DNA of 64,000 nucleotides from Channallabes apus (taxonomy: Eukaryota; Chordata; Actinopteri; Siluriformes; Clariidae). A model generated the notes under the pieces. That model was not told the origin of the DNA. It worked only from the letters and a program-made list of their open reading frames with translations, and did no database searches. The stretch is taken from contig CM060106.1 of the NCBI GenBank assembly GCA_030522415.1, forward strand, positions 26,313,967 through 26,377,966, in the 5' to 3' direction. The position numbers and the translations under genes are program-made. Shown here one piece after another: positions 12,001 through 25,239 of the stretch; the stretch's first letter is position 1; every line of letters begins with the position of its first letter.

Positions 12001-12447
12001 GGGAGCCCTCATGTTTGTGTTTCCTTCTGGCTCTCCCTTTTAGTTATGCTGTCATAGTTAGTCCTGCCGGAGTCCCTGCTTGCACTCTACAGTAAATATA
12101 CATTCACATTAGACATTGAGACTGTGACCATACCTAATTGCAATCTCTCCTCCTCTTCTCTTCCTCCCCCTCTTTCTCTTTCCTGTCTCCCCCTGTCTCC
12201 CCCTTTCACTCTTTCTCTCTCTCTGTCGAGCTACACATGTGGTTCCTGAGCTGCCAGTGATCCAGACTCCCTCTGCCCTCCGGACCTGTCTGGTCCATCC
12301 TGGTGCCCGGTTTCTGGTTGGAGGTCTCGTCACATGGATGCCCCGTGTGTCTCTTTAGGATGTGCCTGGTGTCTGGGGATGATTCTATCTACTTAGAAGA
12401 TGGTTCTGGCCTCGAGCGCTATACAAATAAAACTGAATTGAATTAAT
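9055..12447 (+). mobile_element. L2-type LINE, family A, 5' truncated, with 3' UTR and tail
   Basis: A non-LTR retrotransposon of the L2 clade. The ORF runs from the endonuclease to a stop at 11848; a 3' UTR of about 600 bp follows, with a pyrimidine-rich block at 12140-12225. It ends in the L2-style tail CGCTATACAAATAAAACTGA then ATTGAATTAA. The 5' edge joins the family B fragment at about 9055. No target duplication could be recognised. Confidence 0.85.
9061..11848 (+). pseudogene. L2 ORF2 polyprotein (endonuclease + reverse transcriptase), single frameshift
   Basis: The encoded protein nicks target DNA and reverse-transcribes the element RNA. Endonuclease: LCLTETWVKQDEY (catalytic Glu), GRGGGVAVIH, ALIAGDFNIHF (Asp/Asn), ISDHYLVSI (Asp/His). 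The expected N-terminal Asn block is missing through 5' truncation. At about 9885-9890 (CCCTTGG, one base too many) the frame shifts between LAP and the following [19 protein letters not shown]. The rest is open from 9965 to 11848: [45 protein letters not shown] (first RT Asp), [30 protein letters not shown] (catalytic YADD), then the L2 C-terminus with [20 protein letters not shown]. Only one clear break was seen, so the copy is fairly young. Confidence 0.88.
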
Positions 12448-14792
12448 AGTATCTCACGATCCAGTTCAGCCTATAGCTTCACATTTAGATTTTCAGTGCT
12501 TTACAGGTATAGGACAGGAAGAGCTGTATCACCACCTCGTCACTCATCACCTCGGCTAAATCAACAACGAGCCTGTTAGACCCAATCCCAACCAGATTTT
12601 TAAAAGAAGTGATGCTTACGGTTGGAGAACCACTTCTAAACATTATTAATTCTTCATTACATCTAGGTCACGTCCCTAAACCTTTCAAGTTAGCAGTTAT
12701 TAAGCCACTTCTTAAAAAATCTAATTTGGACGCGAATGAAATAACAAATTACAGACCGATTTCAAACCTTCCGTTCATATCAAAAATACTAGAAAAAGTA
12801 GTATCAGCTCAAATTTGCACATTCTTGCAGGATAACAACATCCTTGAAGAATTTCAGTCAGGTTTCAGGCCCCATCATAGCACAGAAACTGCACTAGTTA
12901 AGATTACAAACGACTTGTTTTTAGCTTCAGACCAAGGCTGCATCTCACTGCTAGTCCTGCTCGATCTTAGTGCTGCATTCGACACAATAGATCATAATAT
13001 TCTCATAGATCGCTTACAAAATTATATAGGTATTCAGGGACAGGCATTAAAATGGTTTAGATCTTACCTGTCTGATCGCTACCATTTTGTAGATCTAAAT
13101 GGAGAACCGTCTGGTGTAATGCCAGTGAAATATGGGGTCCCACAAGGGTCAGTTTTAGGACCTCTGTTGTTCTCAATATACATGCTTCCCTTGGGTAACA
13201 TCATAAGAAGACATGGGATTAGTTTCCATTGTTATGCTGATGATACCCAATTATATATCTCAACTAAACCAGACGAAATACCTAAGTTGTCTAGATTAAC
13301 TGAGTGTGTCCAAGACATAAAAGATTGGATGACCAATCACTTTCTTTTATTAAATTCAGATAAGACAGAGATATTACTTATTGGCCCAAAAACCAGCACA
13401 CAACAGCTTTCACAATTCAGCCTGCGCTTAGAAGGATGTACTGTTACTACCAGCTCAGCAGTAAAAGACCTGGGCGTAATATTAGACAGTAACTTGTCTT
13501 TTGAAAATCACATTTAAAATATCACAAAAACAGCCTTTTTCCGTCTTCGAAATATTGCTAAACTTAGGAACATCTTATCCGTATCTGATGCATAAAAGCT
13601 AATTCATGCATTCATGACCTCCAGACTGGACTATTGTAATGCATTACTAGGTGGTTGTCCTGCATCCTCAATAAACAAGCTTCAGTTAATCCAAAATGCA
13701 GCTGCCAGGGTTCTCACTAGATCCAGAAAATATGATCATATAACCCCAATATTATCATCCCTGCACTGGCTACCTGTTCAGTTTAGAATAAATTACAAAA
13801 TAGTATTACTTACATACAAGGCCTTAAATGGTTTAGCTCCCACATACCTAACCAGTCTTCTGATGCGCTACAATCCACCATGCGCCTTAAGATCACAAAG
13901 CTCCGGACTTCTGGTAGTTCCCAGAATTTCAAAATCTACAAAAGGGGGTAGGGCTTTTTCATATTTAGCTCCAAAGCTTTGGAATAGCCTTCCAGACAGT
14001 GTTCGGGGAGCAGACACGGTTTCTCAGTTCAAAAGTAGACTCAAGACGCATCTTTTTAATCTGGTATACACATAACTCATCCCATAATCTCATACTCCAG
14101 TACACCTATACCGAATGGCAACTACGCTAATTCTACCCATCTGTTCTGTATTTCTCTACCCATCCTGAGGCATCGGGAGATTTTGCCAGCTTCAGTAGAC
14201 AAAGGCCGACCCTGCGAGGTTCCTGAGGCATCCAGAGAAGGATCAGCTCCAGCTGGATTCAGCTTTATGATGGTTGGAGCTACACATGCTGCTCCTGTGC
14301 TTCCAGTGATCCAGACCTCATCTGCCCTCTGCACCTACTGACTCGTCCCTATGCTGAACTGGTCTTCATGTCAATTTAAATAATTTCTGTCATATTGAAT
14401 TTTCACCTCCACAACACACAAGATGTTATATCATTTCTATCTGTTATCGCCCAAGTGAGGATGGGTTCCCTGTTGAGTCTGGTTCCTCTCAAGGTTTCTT
14501 CCTAATGCCATCTCAGGGAGTTTTTCCTCGCCACCCTTGGCTTGCTCATCAGAGAAATTTCATTCATTCGTCTCATTATTATTATCTGCACATTTTTCTC
14601 ACACATCCACACTTCCAATTATTTTCTTTTCTACAATTATTATTATTATTATTATTATTATTATTTTTATTTTTATTTTATTTATTTATTTATTTTTGTT
14701 AAATTTCTTAAATTTTTGTGAAGCTGCTTTGAGACAATGACCATTGTTAAAAACGCTATATAAATAAAATTGAATTGAATTGAATTGAATTG
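12448..14792 (+). mobile_element. L2-type LINE, family B (right copy), 5' truncated
   Basis: L2 sequence starting in the linker and running through the RT, a 3' UTR with an (ATT)n tract at 14635-14664, and the tail GCTATATAAATAAAATTGAA followed by ATTGAATTGAATTGAA to about 14792. Its sequence differs clearly from family A but is close to the third copy at 52488-53935. The 29-bp minisatellite begins directly at its tail. Confidence 0.85.
12609..14075 (+). pseudogene. L2 reverse transcriptase, family B, two premature stops
   Basis: RT domain with [64 protein letters not shown] and [13 protein letters not shown] (catalytic YADD). Stops interrupt it at 13515-13517 (TAA where the copy at 52.8 kb reads TCA) and 13593-13595 (TAA where the other copy reads GAA). 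The remaining C-terminal part is open from 13614 to the stop at 14075 ([36 protein letters not shown]). Both stops are single-base changes, so decay is recent. Confidence 0.85.
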
Positions 14793-16060
14793 AACACAGG
14801 GGGACACAGGGAACACCCTCTAACACATGGAGACACAGGGAACACCCTTTAACACAGGGGGACACAAGGAACACCATCTAACACATGGAGACACAGGGAA
14901 CACCCTTTAACACAGGGGGACACAGGGAACACCCTCTAACACAGGGGGACACAGGAAACACCCTATAACACAGGGAGACACGGAACACCCTCTAACACAG
15001 GGGGACACAGGGAACACCCTCTAACACAGGACACAGGGAACACCCTCTAACACATGGGGACACAGGAAACACCCTATAACACAGGGAGACACAGGAAACA
15101 CTCTCTAACACAGGGGGACACAGGGAACACCCTCTAACACAGGGGGACACAGGAAACACCCTATAACACAGGGAGACACGGAACACCCTCTAACACAGGG
15201 GGACACAGGGAAGACCCTTTAACACAGGGGGACACAGGGAACACCCTCTAACACATGGGGACACAGGAAACACCCTATAACACAGGGAGACACAGGAAAC
15301 ACTCTCTAACACAGGGGGACACAGGGAACACCCTCTAACACCGGGAGACACAGGGAAAACCCTTTAACACAGGGGAACACAGGGAACACCCTCTAACACA
15401 GGGAGACACAGGGAACACCCTCTAACACAGGGAGACACAGGGAACACCCTCTAACACAGGGGTCACAGGGAACACCCTCTAACACATGGAGACACAGGGA
15501 ACAGCCTTTAACACAGGGGGACACAGGGAACACCCTCTAACACAGGGAGACACAGGGAACACCCTCTAACACATGGAGACACAGGGAACACCCTCTAACA
15601 CATGGGGACACAGGAAACACCCTATAACACAGGGAGACACAGGAAACACCCTATAACACAGGGGGACACAGGGAACATCCTCTAACACAGGGAGACACAG
15701 GGAACACCCTCTAACACAGGGGGACACAGGGAACACCCTTTAACACAGGGGGACACAGGAAACACCCTATAACACAGGGAGACACAGGGAACACCCTCTA
15801 ACACAGGGGTCACAGGGAACACCCTCTAACACATGGAGACACAGGGAACACCCTTTAACACAGGGGGACACAGGGAACACCCTCTAACACAGGGAGCCAC
15901 AGGGAACACCCTCTAACACATGGAGACACAGGGAACACCCTTTAACACAGGGGGACACAGGAAACACCCTATAACACAGGAAGACACAGGAAACACACTA
16001 TAACACAGGGGGACACAGGGAACATCCTCTAACACAGGGAGACACAGAAAACACCCTCTA

Positions 16061-19000
16061 ACACAGTGAGAAACAGGGAACACCCTCTAACACAGGGAGA
16101 CACAGGGAAATCCCTCTAACAGAGGGAGACACAGAGAACACCCTCTAACACAGGGAGACACAGGGAACACCCTCTAACACAGGGGTCACAGGGAACACTC
16201 TCTAACACAGGGGGACACAGGGAACACCCTTTAACACAGGGGGACACAGGGAACACCCTCTAACACAGGGAGACACAGGGAACACCCTCTAACACATGGA
16301 GACACAGGGAACACCCTTTAACACAGGGGGACACAGGAAACACCCTATAACACAGGAAGACACAGGAAACACATTATAACACAGGGGGACACAGGGAACC
16401 CCCTCTAACACAGGGAGCCACAGGGAAATCCCTCTAACACAGGGAGACACAGAGAACACCCTCTAACACAGGGAGACACAGGGAACACCGTCTAACACAC
16501 GGAGACACAGGAAACACTCTCTAACACAGGGGGACACAGAGAACACCCTCTAACACAGGGAGACACAGGGAACACCCTCTAACACATGGGGACACAGGGA
16601 ACACCCTCTAACACATGGAGACACAGGGAACACCCTTTAACACAGGGGGACACAGGAAACACCCTATAACAATGGGAGACACAGGGAACACCCTCTAACA
16701 CATGGAGACACAGGGAACACCCTTTAACACAGGTGGACACAGGGAACACCCTCTAACACAAGGAGACACAGGGAACACCCTCTAACACAGGGAGACACAG
16801 GGAACACCCTCTAAAACAGGGGGACACAGGAAACACCCTATAACACAGGGAGACACAGGGAACACCCTCTAACACAGGGGTCACAGGGAACACCCTCTAA
16901 CACATGGAGACACAGGGAACACCCTATAACACAGGGAGACACGGAACACCCTTTAACACAAGGAGACACAGGGAACACCCTCTAACACAGGGAGACACAG
17001 GGAACACCCTCTAACACAGGGGGACACAGGAAACACCCTATAACACAGGGAGACACAGGGAACACCCTCTAACACAGGGAGACACAGGGAACACCCTCTA
17101 ACACATGGAGACACAGGGAACACCCTCTAACACAGGGAGACACAGGGAACACCCTTTAACACAAGGAGACACAGGGAACACCCTCTAACACAGGGAGACA
17201 CAGGGAACACCCTCTAACACATGGAGACACAGGAAACACCCTATAACACAGGGAGACACAGGGAACATCCTCTAACACAGGGAGACACAGGGAACACCCT
17301 CTAACACATGGAGACACAGTGAACACCCTTTAACACAGGGGGACACAGGGAACACCCTCTAACACAGAGAGACACAGGAAACACCCTATAACACAGGGGG
17401 ACACAGGGAACATCCTCTAACACAGGGAGACACAGGGAACACCCTCTAACACAGGGGGACACAGGGAACATCCTCTAACACAGGGAGACACAGGGAACAC
17501 CCTCTAACACAGGGAGACACAGGAAACACCCTCTAACACAGGGAGACACAGGGAACACCCTTTAACACAGGGGGACACAGGGAACACCCTCTAACACAGG
17601 GAGACACAGGAAACACCCTATAACACAGGGGGACACAGGGAACATCCTCTAACACAGGGAGACACAGGGAACACCCTCTAACACATGGAGACACAGTGAA
17701 CACCCTTTAACACAGGGGGACACAGGGAACACCCTCTAACACAGGGAGCCACAGGGAACACCCTCTAACACATGGAGACACAGGGAACACCCTTTAACAC
17801 AGGGGGACACAGGAAACACCCTATAACACAGGAAGACACAGGAAACACACTATAACACAGGGGGACACAGGGAACATCCTCTAACACAGGGAGACACAGA
17901 AAACACCCTCTAACACAGTGAGAAACAGGGAACACCCTCTAACACAGGGAGACACAGGGAAATCCCTCTAACAGAGGGAGACACAGAGAACACCCTCTAA
18001 CACAGGGAGACACAGGGAACACCCTCTAACACAGGGGTCACAGGGAACACTCTCTAACACAGGGGGACACAGGGAACACCCTTTAACACAGGGGGACACA
18101 GGGAACACCCTCTAACACAGGGAGACACAGGGAACACCCTCTAACACATGGAGACACAGGGAACACCCTTTAACACAGGGGGACACAGGAAACACCCTAT
18201 AACACAGGAAGACACAGGAAACACATTATAACACAGGGGGACACAGGGAACCCCCTCTAACACAGGGAGACACAGGGAAATCCCTCTAACACAGGGAGAC
18301 ACAGAGAACACCCTCTAACACAGGGAGACACAGGGAACACCGTCTAACACAGGGAGACACAGGGAACACCCTCTAACACATGGGGACACAGGGAACACCC
18401 TCTAACACATGGAGACACAGGGAACACCCTTTAACACAGGGGGACACAGGAAACACCCTATAACAATGGGAGACACAGGGAACACTCTCTAACACATGGA
18501 GACACAGGGAACACCCTTTAACACAGGTGGACACAGGGAACACCCTCTAACACAAGGAGACACAGGGAACACCCTCTAACACATGGAGACACAGGGAACA
18601 CCCTTTAACACAGGGGGACACAGGGAACACCCTCTAACACAGGGAGACACAGGGAACACCCTCTAACACATGGAGACACAGGGAACACCCTTTAACACAG
18701 GGGGACACAGGGAACACCCTCTAACACAGGGAGACACAGGGAACACCCTCTAAAACAGGGGGACACAGGAAACACCCTATAACACAGGGAGACACAGGGA
18801 ACACCCTCTAACACAGGGGTCACAGGGAACACCCTCTAACACATGGAGACACAGGGAACACCCTATAACACAGGGAGACACGGAACACCCTTTAACACAA
18901 GGAGACACAGGGAACACCCTCTAACACAGGGAGACACAGGGAACACCCTCTAACACAGGGGGACACAGGAAACACCCTATAGCACAGGGAGACACAGGGA

Positions 19001-19860
19001 ACACCCTCTAACACAGGGAGACACAGGGAACACCCTCTAACACATGGAGACACAGGGAACACCCTCTAACACAGGGAGACACAGGGAACACCCTTTAACA
19101 CAAGGAGACACAGGGAACACCCTCTAACACAGGGAGACACAGGGAACACCCTCTAACACATGGAGACACAGGAAACACCCTATAACACAGGGAGACACAG
19201 GGAACATTCTCTAACACAGGGAGACACAGGGAACACCCTCTAACACATGGAGACACAGTGAACACCCTTTAACACAGGGGGACACAGGGAACACCCTCTA
19301 ACACAGAGAGACACAGGAAACACCCTATAACACAGGGGGACACAGGGAACATCCTCTAACACAGGGAGACACAGGGAACACCCTCTAACACAGGGGGACA
19401 CAGGGAACATCCTCTAACACAGGGAGACACAGGGAACACCCTCTAACACAGGGAGACACAGGAAACACCCTCTAACACAGGGAGACACAGGGAACACCCT
19501 TTAACACAGGGGGACACAGGGAACACCCTCTAACACAGGGAGACACAGGAAACACCCTATAACACAGGGGGACACAGGGAACATCCTCTAACACAGGGAG
19601 ACACAGGGAACACCCTCTAACACATGGAGACACAGGGAACACCCTTTAACACAGGGGGACACAGGGAACACCCTCTAACACAAGGAGCCACAGGGAACAC
19701 CCTCTAACACATGGAGACACAGGGAACACCCTTTAACACAGGGGGACACAGGAAACACCCTATAACACAGGAAGACACAGGAAACACACTATAACACAGG
19801 GGGACACAGGGAACATCCTCTAACACAGGGAGACACAGAAAACACCCTCTAACACAGTGA
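16061..19860. repeat. Higher-order repeat of about 1.86-1.93 kb within the minisatellite
   Basis: The rare unit variant ACACAGTGAGAAACAGGG occurs at 16061, 17923 and 19852, spacings of 1862 and 1929 bp (about 64 and 66 units). The neighbours on both sides of each marker (AATCCCTCTAACAGAGGG after it, ACAGGAAGACACAGG before it) repeat in the same order, so blocks of about 64 units were duplicated as wholes. Confidence 0.85.
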
Positions 19861-20452
19861 GAAACAGGGAACACCCTCTAACACAGGGAGACACAGGGAA
19901 ATCCCTCTAACACAGGGAGACACAGGGAACACCCTCTAACACAGGGGTCACAGGGAACACTCTCTAACACAGGGGGACACAGGGAACACCCTTTAACACA
20001 GGGGGACACAGGGAACACCCTCTAACACAGGGAGATACAGGCAACACCCTCTAACACATGGAGACACAGGGAACACCCTTTAACACAGGGGGACACAGGG
20101 AACACCCTATAACACAGGAAGTCACAGGAAACACACTATAACACAGGGGGACACAGGGAACACCCTCTAACACAGGGAGACACAGGGAAATCCCTCTAAC
20201 ACATGGAGACCCAGAGAACACCCTCTAACACAGGGAGACACAGGGAACACCGTCTAACACACGGAGACACAGGAAACACTCTCTAACACAGGGGGACACA
20301 GAGAACACCCTCTAACACAGGGAGACACAGGGAACACCCTCTAACACATGGGGACACAGGGAACACCCTCTAACACATGGAGACACAGGGAACACCCTTT
20401 AACACAGGGGGACACAGGAAACACCCTATAACAATGGGAGACACAGGAAACA

Positions 20453-23400
20453 CTCTCTCACACAGGGGGACACAGGGAACACCCTCTAACACATGGAGAC
20501 ACAGGGAACACCCTTTAACACAGGTGGACACAGGGAACACCCTCTAACACAAGGAGACACAGGGAACACCCTCTAACACATGGAGACACAGGGAACACCC
20601 TTTTACACAGGGGGACACAGGGAACACCCTATAACACAGGGAGACACAGGGAACACCCTCTAACACAGGGGTCACAGGGAACACCCTCTAACACATGGAG
20701 ACACAGGGAACACCCTCTAACACATGGAGACACAGGGAACACCCTTTAACACAAGGAGACACAGGGAACACCCTCTAACACAGGGAGACACAGGGAACAC
20801 CCTCTAACACAGGGGGACACAGGAAACACCCTATCACACAGGGAGACACAGGGACACCCTCTAACACAGGGAGACACAGGGAACACCCTCTAACACATGG
20901 AGACACAGGGAACACCCTCTAACACAGGGAGACACAGGGAACACCCTTTAACACAAGGAGACACAGGGAACACCCTCTAACACAGGGAGCCACAGGGAAC
21001 ACCCTCTAACACATGGAGACACAGGGAACACCCTCTAACACAGGGAGACACAGGGAACACCCTTTAACACAAGGAGACACAGGGAACACCCTTTAACACA
21101 GGGGGACACAGGAAACACCCTATAACAATGGGAGACACAGGAAACACTCTCTCACACAGGGGGACACAGGGAACACCCTCTAACACATGGAGACACAGGG
21201 AACACCCTTTAACACAGGTGGACACAGGGAACACCCTCTAACACAAGGAGACACAGGGAACACCCTCTAACACATGGAGACACAGGGAACACCCTTTTAC
21301 ACAGGGGGACACAGGGAACACCCTATAACACAGGGAGACACAGGGAACACCCTCTAACACAGGGGTCACAGGGAACACCCTCTAACACATGGAGACACAG
21401 GGAACACCCTCTAACACATGGAGACACAGGGAACACCCTTTAACACAAGGAGACACAGGGAACACCCTCTAACACAGGGAGACACAGGGAACACCCTCTA
21501 ACACAGGGGGACACAGGAAACACCCTATCACACAGGGAGACACAGGGACACCCTCTAACACAGGGAGACACAGGGAACACCCTCTAACACATGGAGACAC
21601 AGGGAACACCCTCTAACACAGGGAGACACAGGGAACACCCTTTAACACAAGGAGACACAGGGAACACCCTCTAACACAGGGAGCCACAGGGAACACCCTC
21701 TAACACATGGAGACACAGGAAACACCCAATAACACAGGGAGACACAGGGAACATCCTCTAACACAGGGAGACACAGGGAACACCCTCTAACACATGGAGA
21801 CACAGGGAACACCCTTTAACACAGGGGGACACAGGGAACACCCTCTAACACAGAGAGACACAGGAAACACCCTATAACACAGGGGGACACAGGGAACATC
21901 CTCTAACACAGGGAGACACAGGGAACACCCTCTAACACGGGGGGACACAGGGAACACCCTCTAACACATGGGGACACAGGGAACACCCTCTAACACATGG
22001 AGACACAGGGAACACCCTTTAACACAGGGGGACACAGGAAACACCCTATAACAATGGGAGACACAGGAAACACTCTCTCACACAGGGGGACACAGGGAAC
22101 ACCCTCTAACACATGGAGACACAGGGAACACCCTTTAACACAGGTGGACACAGGGAACACCCTCTAACACAAGGAGACACAGGGAACACCCTCTAACACA
22201 TGGAGACACAGGGAACACCCTTTTACACAGGGGGACACAGGGAACACCCTATAACACAGGGAGACACAGGGAACACCCTCTAACACAGGGGTCACAGGGA
22301 ACACCCTCTAACACATGGAGACACAGGGAACACCCTCTAACACATGGAGACACAGGGAACACCCTTTAACACAAGGAGACACAGGGAACACCCTCTAACA
22401 CAGGGAGACACAGGGAACACCCTCTAACACAGGGGGACACAGGAAACACCCTATCACACAGGGAGACACAGGGACACCCTCTAACACAGGGAGACACAGG
22501 GAACACCCTCTAACACATTGAGACACAGGGAACACCCTCTAACACAGGGAGACACAGGGAACACCCTTTAACACAAGGAGACACAGGGAACACCCTCTAA
22601 CACAGGGAGACACAGGGAACACCCTCTAACACATGGAGACACAGGAAACACCCTATAACACAGGGAGACACAGGGAACATCCTCTAACACAGGGAGACAC
22701 AGGGAACACCCTCTAACACATGGAGACACAGGGAACACCCTTTAACACAGGGGGACACAGGGAACACCCTCTAACACAGAGAGACACAGGAAACACCCTA
22801 TAACACAGGGGGACACAGGGAACATCCTCTAACACAGGGAGACACAGGGAACACCCTCTAACACGGGGGGACACAGGGAACACCCTCTAACACATGGGGA
22901 CACAGGGAACACCCTCTAACACATGGAGACACAGGGAACACCCTTTAACACAGGGGGACACAGGAAACACCCTATAACAATGGGAGACACAGGAAACACT
23001 CTCTCACACAGGGGGACACAGGGAACACCCTCTAACACATGGAGACACAGGGAACACCCTTTAACACAGGTGGACACAGGGAACACCCTCTAACACAAGG
23101 AGACACAGGGAACACCCTCTAACACATGGAGACACAGGGAACACCCTTTTACACAGGGGGACACAGGGAACACCCTATAACACAGGGAGACACAGGGAAC
23201 ACCCTCTAACACAGGGGTCACAGGGAACACCCTCTAACACATGGAGACACAGGGAACACCCTCTAACACATGGAGACACAGGGAACACCCTTTAACACAA
23301 GGAGACACAGGGAACACCCTCTAACACAGGGAGACACAGGGAACACCCTCTAACACAGGGGGACACAGGAAACACCCTATCACACAGGGAGACACAGGGA

Positions 23401-23924
23401 CACCCTCTAACACAGGGAGACACAGGGAACACCCTCTAACACATTGAGACACAGGGAACACCCTCTAACACAGGGAGACACAGGGAACACCCTTTAACAC
23501 AAGGAGACACAGGGAACACCCTCTAACACAGGGAGACACAGGGAACACCCTCTAACACATGGAGACACAGGAAACACCCTATAACACAGGGAGACACAGG
23601 GAACATCCTCTAACACAGGGAGACACAGGGAACACCCTCTAACACATGGAGACACAGGGAACACCCTTTAACACAGGGGGACACAGGGAACACCCTCTAA
23701 CACAGAGAGACACAGGAAACACCCTATAACACAGGGGGACACAGGGAACATCCTCTAACACAGGGAGACACAGGGAACACCCTCTAACACGGGGGGACAC
23801 AGGGAACATCCTCTAACACAGGGAGACACAGGGAACACCCTGTAACACAGGGAGACACAGGAAACACCCTCTAACACAGGGAGACACAGGGAACACCCTT
23901 TAACACAGGGGGACACAGGGAACA
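20453..23924. repeat. Higher-order repeat of 694/926/926 bp within the minisatellite
   Basis: The rare marker CTCTCTCACACAGG lies at 20453, 21147, 22073 and 22999; a second marker, CTATCACACAGGGAG, lies at 20831, 21525, 22451 and 23377. Both give spacings of 694, 926 and 926 bp (about 24 and 32 units). Long stretches between markers read the same in the two 926-bp blocks, which argues for very recent block duplication. Confidence 0.9.
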
Positions 23925-24168
23925 CCCTCTAACACATGGAGACACAGGGAACACCCTCTAACACAGGGAGACACAGGGAACACCCTTTAACACAAGGAGA
24001 CACAGGGAACACCCTCTAACACAGGGAGACACAGGGAACACCCTCTAACACATGGAGACACAGGGAACACCCTCTAACACAGGGGGACACAGGGAACATC
24101 CTCTAACACAGGGAGACACAGGGAACACCCTCTAACACAGGGGGACACAGGAAACACCCTCTAACACA

Positions 24169-25080
24169 GCAAAGCCAGCTCACCATCCTGTCACCTAGTT
24201 GTTTTGAGTATGCATGTTATTAAGCTAATAAAAACTGTGAGGCAAAAGAAAGTGTGCTTCAATCAACCACTTACTTAAGGTTACACTTAACTTAGTCAAA
24301 GAATAAGCTAGCATATTAATCCGAAGACCTCTATTCTAACCACAACAGACATATTATTTTATATTGAGATTAAACTACAGTATTGGCGGTACACATTACT
24401 ACTTTTTACCATCGCCACTATTTCTGAGCAAATGAGACAAACTGGTTTTAAACTTCCCTCAGGAAGAATAGTAATCTTTGAAGGTTCAGTTTTCATAGCC
24501 TATTTATTTTTTCTTGGAGTAGGCCATGCTGCACACTCTGTCTATCTCTCTTTTGGTATTTTGGTACGTATATAGCTGTTGTGTGTGTGCCCTGCGATGG
24601 ATTGGCACCTTGTCCAGGGTGTACCCCGCCTTGTGCCCTAAGTTTCCTGGGATAGGCTCCAGGTCCCGGCGACCCTGTATATAAGGATAAAGCGGTACAG
24701 AAAATGAATTAATGAATGCATGAATGAATATAGCTGTTGTTTCTGTGGCAGTTACTTAAGAGGTCAGGTCGCCACCTTGACCACCGATTGTCACATTACA
24801 ATCAAAGTTTTGGGGGCGTCATTTAATCTGCATGTCTTTGGACTGTGGATTACTGTATTCCATTGCGTAATAGAATAGGGAGGATAACCTGTCACAGTAA
24901 CTCATTGAAAAAAAACAGAAATTATCTTAAATAATCCGCAGGTGGCCGTAACAATGTATATAAGAGCCGAAACTGTATTAAATGTCATTATAAAAAAAAA
25001 AACAATTGCTAGGGTAATCGGTTGTCATGGTTACTGACGATTAACAGACCCTATTTTAAGCTGCACGTTAGAACGGCGAG
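24169..25080. other. Intergenic stretch upstream of atlastin
   Basis: Apart from the SINE at 24583-24727, I see no gene, RNA or recognisable element here. It is AT-rich with short A runs at 24908-24914 and 24991-25001. Confidence 0.5.
24583..24727 (+). mobile_element. Mermaid-like SINE, 5' truncated
   Basis: Body CCCTGCGATGGATTGGCACC through GGATAAAGCGGTACAGAAAA and a GAAT-repeat tail. Flanked by a perfect 13-bp duplication ATATAGCTGTTGT at 24570-24582 and 24728-24740. The tRNA-derived head is absent. Confidence 0.9.
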
Positions 25081-25181
25081 CACGTGTCCCCGAGCTCGAG
25101 CCTTACGCTCTCCTATAAAAGGGAGGAGTCAGAGTTACTGACAGCAGACGCGTTCGGTTATTTTGAATTGGAGGGTCAAAG
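25081..25181 (+). promoter_or_regulatory. Probable atlastin core promoter and 5' UTR
   Basis: A TATA box, TATAAAAG, at 25114-25121 lies about 68 bp upstream of the ATG at 25182. A CACGTG E-box is at 25081-25086, and the surroundings are more GC/CpG-rich than the flanks. The likely start site is about 25145. Inferred from motif spacing only. Confidence 0.5.
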
Positions 25182-25239
25182 ATGGCGGAGGCGGAGACCA
25201 GGCTGAAGCTTCAGAATCATTCCGATATAAATCATAACG
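25182..25239 (+). CDS. atl2: Atlastin exon 1 (N-terminus)
   Basis: Candidate first coding exon of an atlastin, the dynamin-like GTPase that fuses ER tubules. The ATG sits in AAAGATGGCGG, a good Kozak context; the peptide starts MAEAETRLKLQ and continues NHSDINHN. The exon ends at ACG|GTAACT with one base of a split codon, and exon 2 opens with GT, so the join gives Gly and stays in frame (phase 1). The N-termini of vertebrate atlastins are poorly conserved, so identity rests on the MAE start, the promoter just upstream and the phase match. Intron 1 would be about 8.9 kb, mostly transposons. Confidence 0.6.

Larger units (their letters stand above)
14793..24168. repeat. Large minisatellite, 29-bp unit, about 320 copies (9.4 kb)
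   Basis: Tandem array with unit GGAGACACAGGGAACACCCT then CTAACACAG (29 bp). Variable positions give a small alphabet of unit types: CTCTAAC, CTTTAAC or CTATAAC; ACAG or ACAT before GG; GGAGAC, GGGGAC or GGTCAC; GGGAAC or GGAAAC. A few units are 27-28 bp (for example CAGGGGTCACAG). Each unit contains AGGG-AACA-CCCT and CCCT-CTAACAC-AGGG, so single strands could fold. It starts flush with the L2 tail and ends at about 24168, where unique sequence resumes. The unit length is not a multiple of three and no meaningful ORF runs through it. Confidence 0.97.

Noticed and set aside
12109..12333. 74-aa Arg-rich minus-strand ORF
   Set aside because: Product of the pyrimidine-rich tract in the L2 3' UTR.
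8884..12620. L2-A inserted into a single L2-B with a long target duplication
   Set aside because: The family B segments on both sides overlap by about 170 bp but differ by roughly 15 percent, too much for a target duplication of a younger element; two separate copies fit better.
14793..24168. CRISPR-like array
   Set aside because: The units are 29 bp back to back with no unique spacers, and the surroundings are vertebrate; it is a minisatellite.
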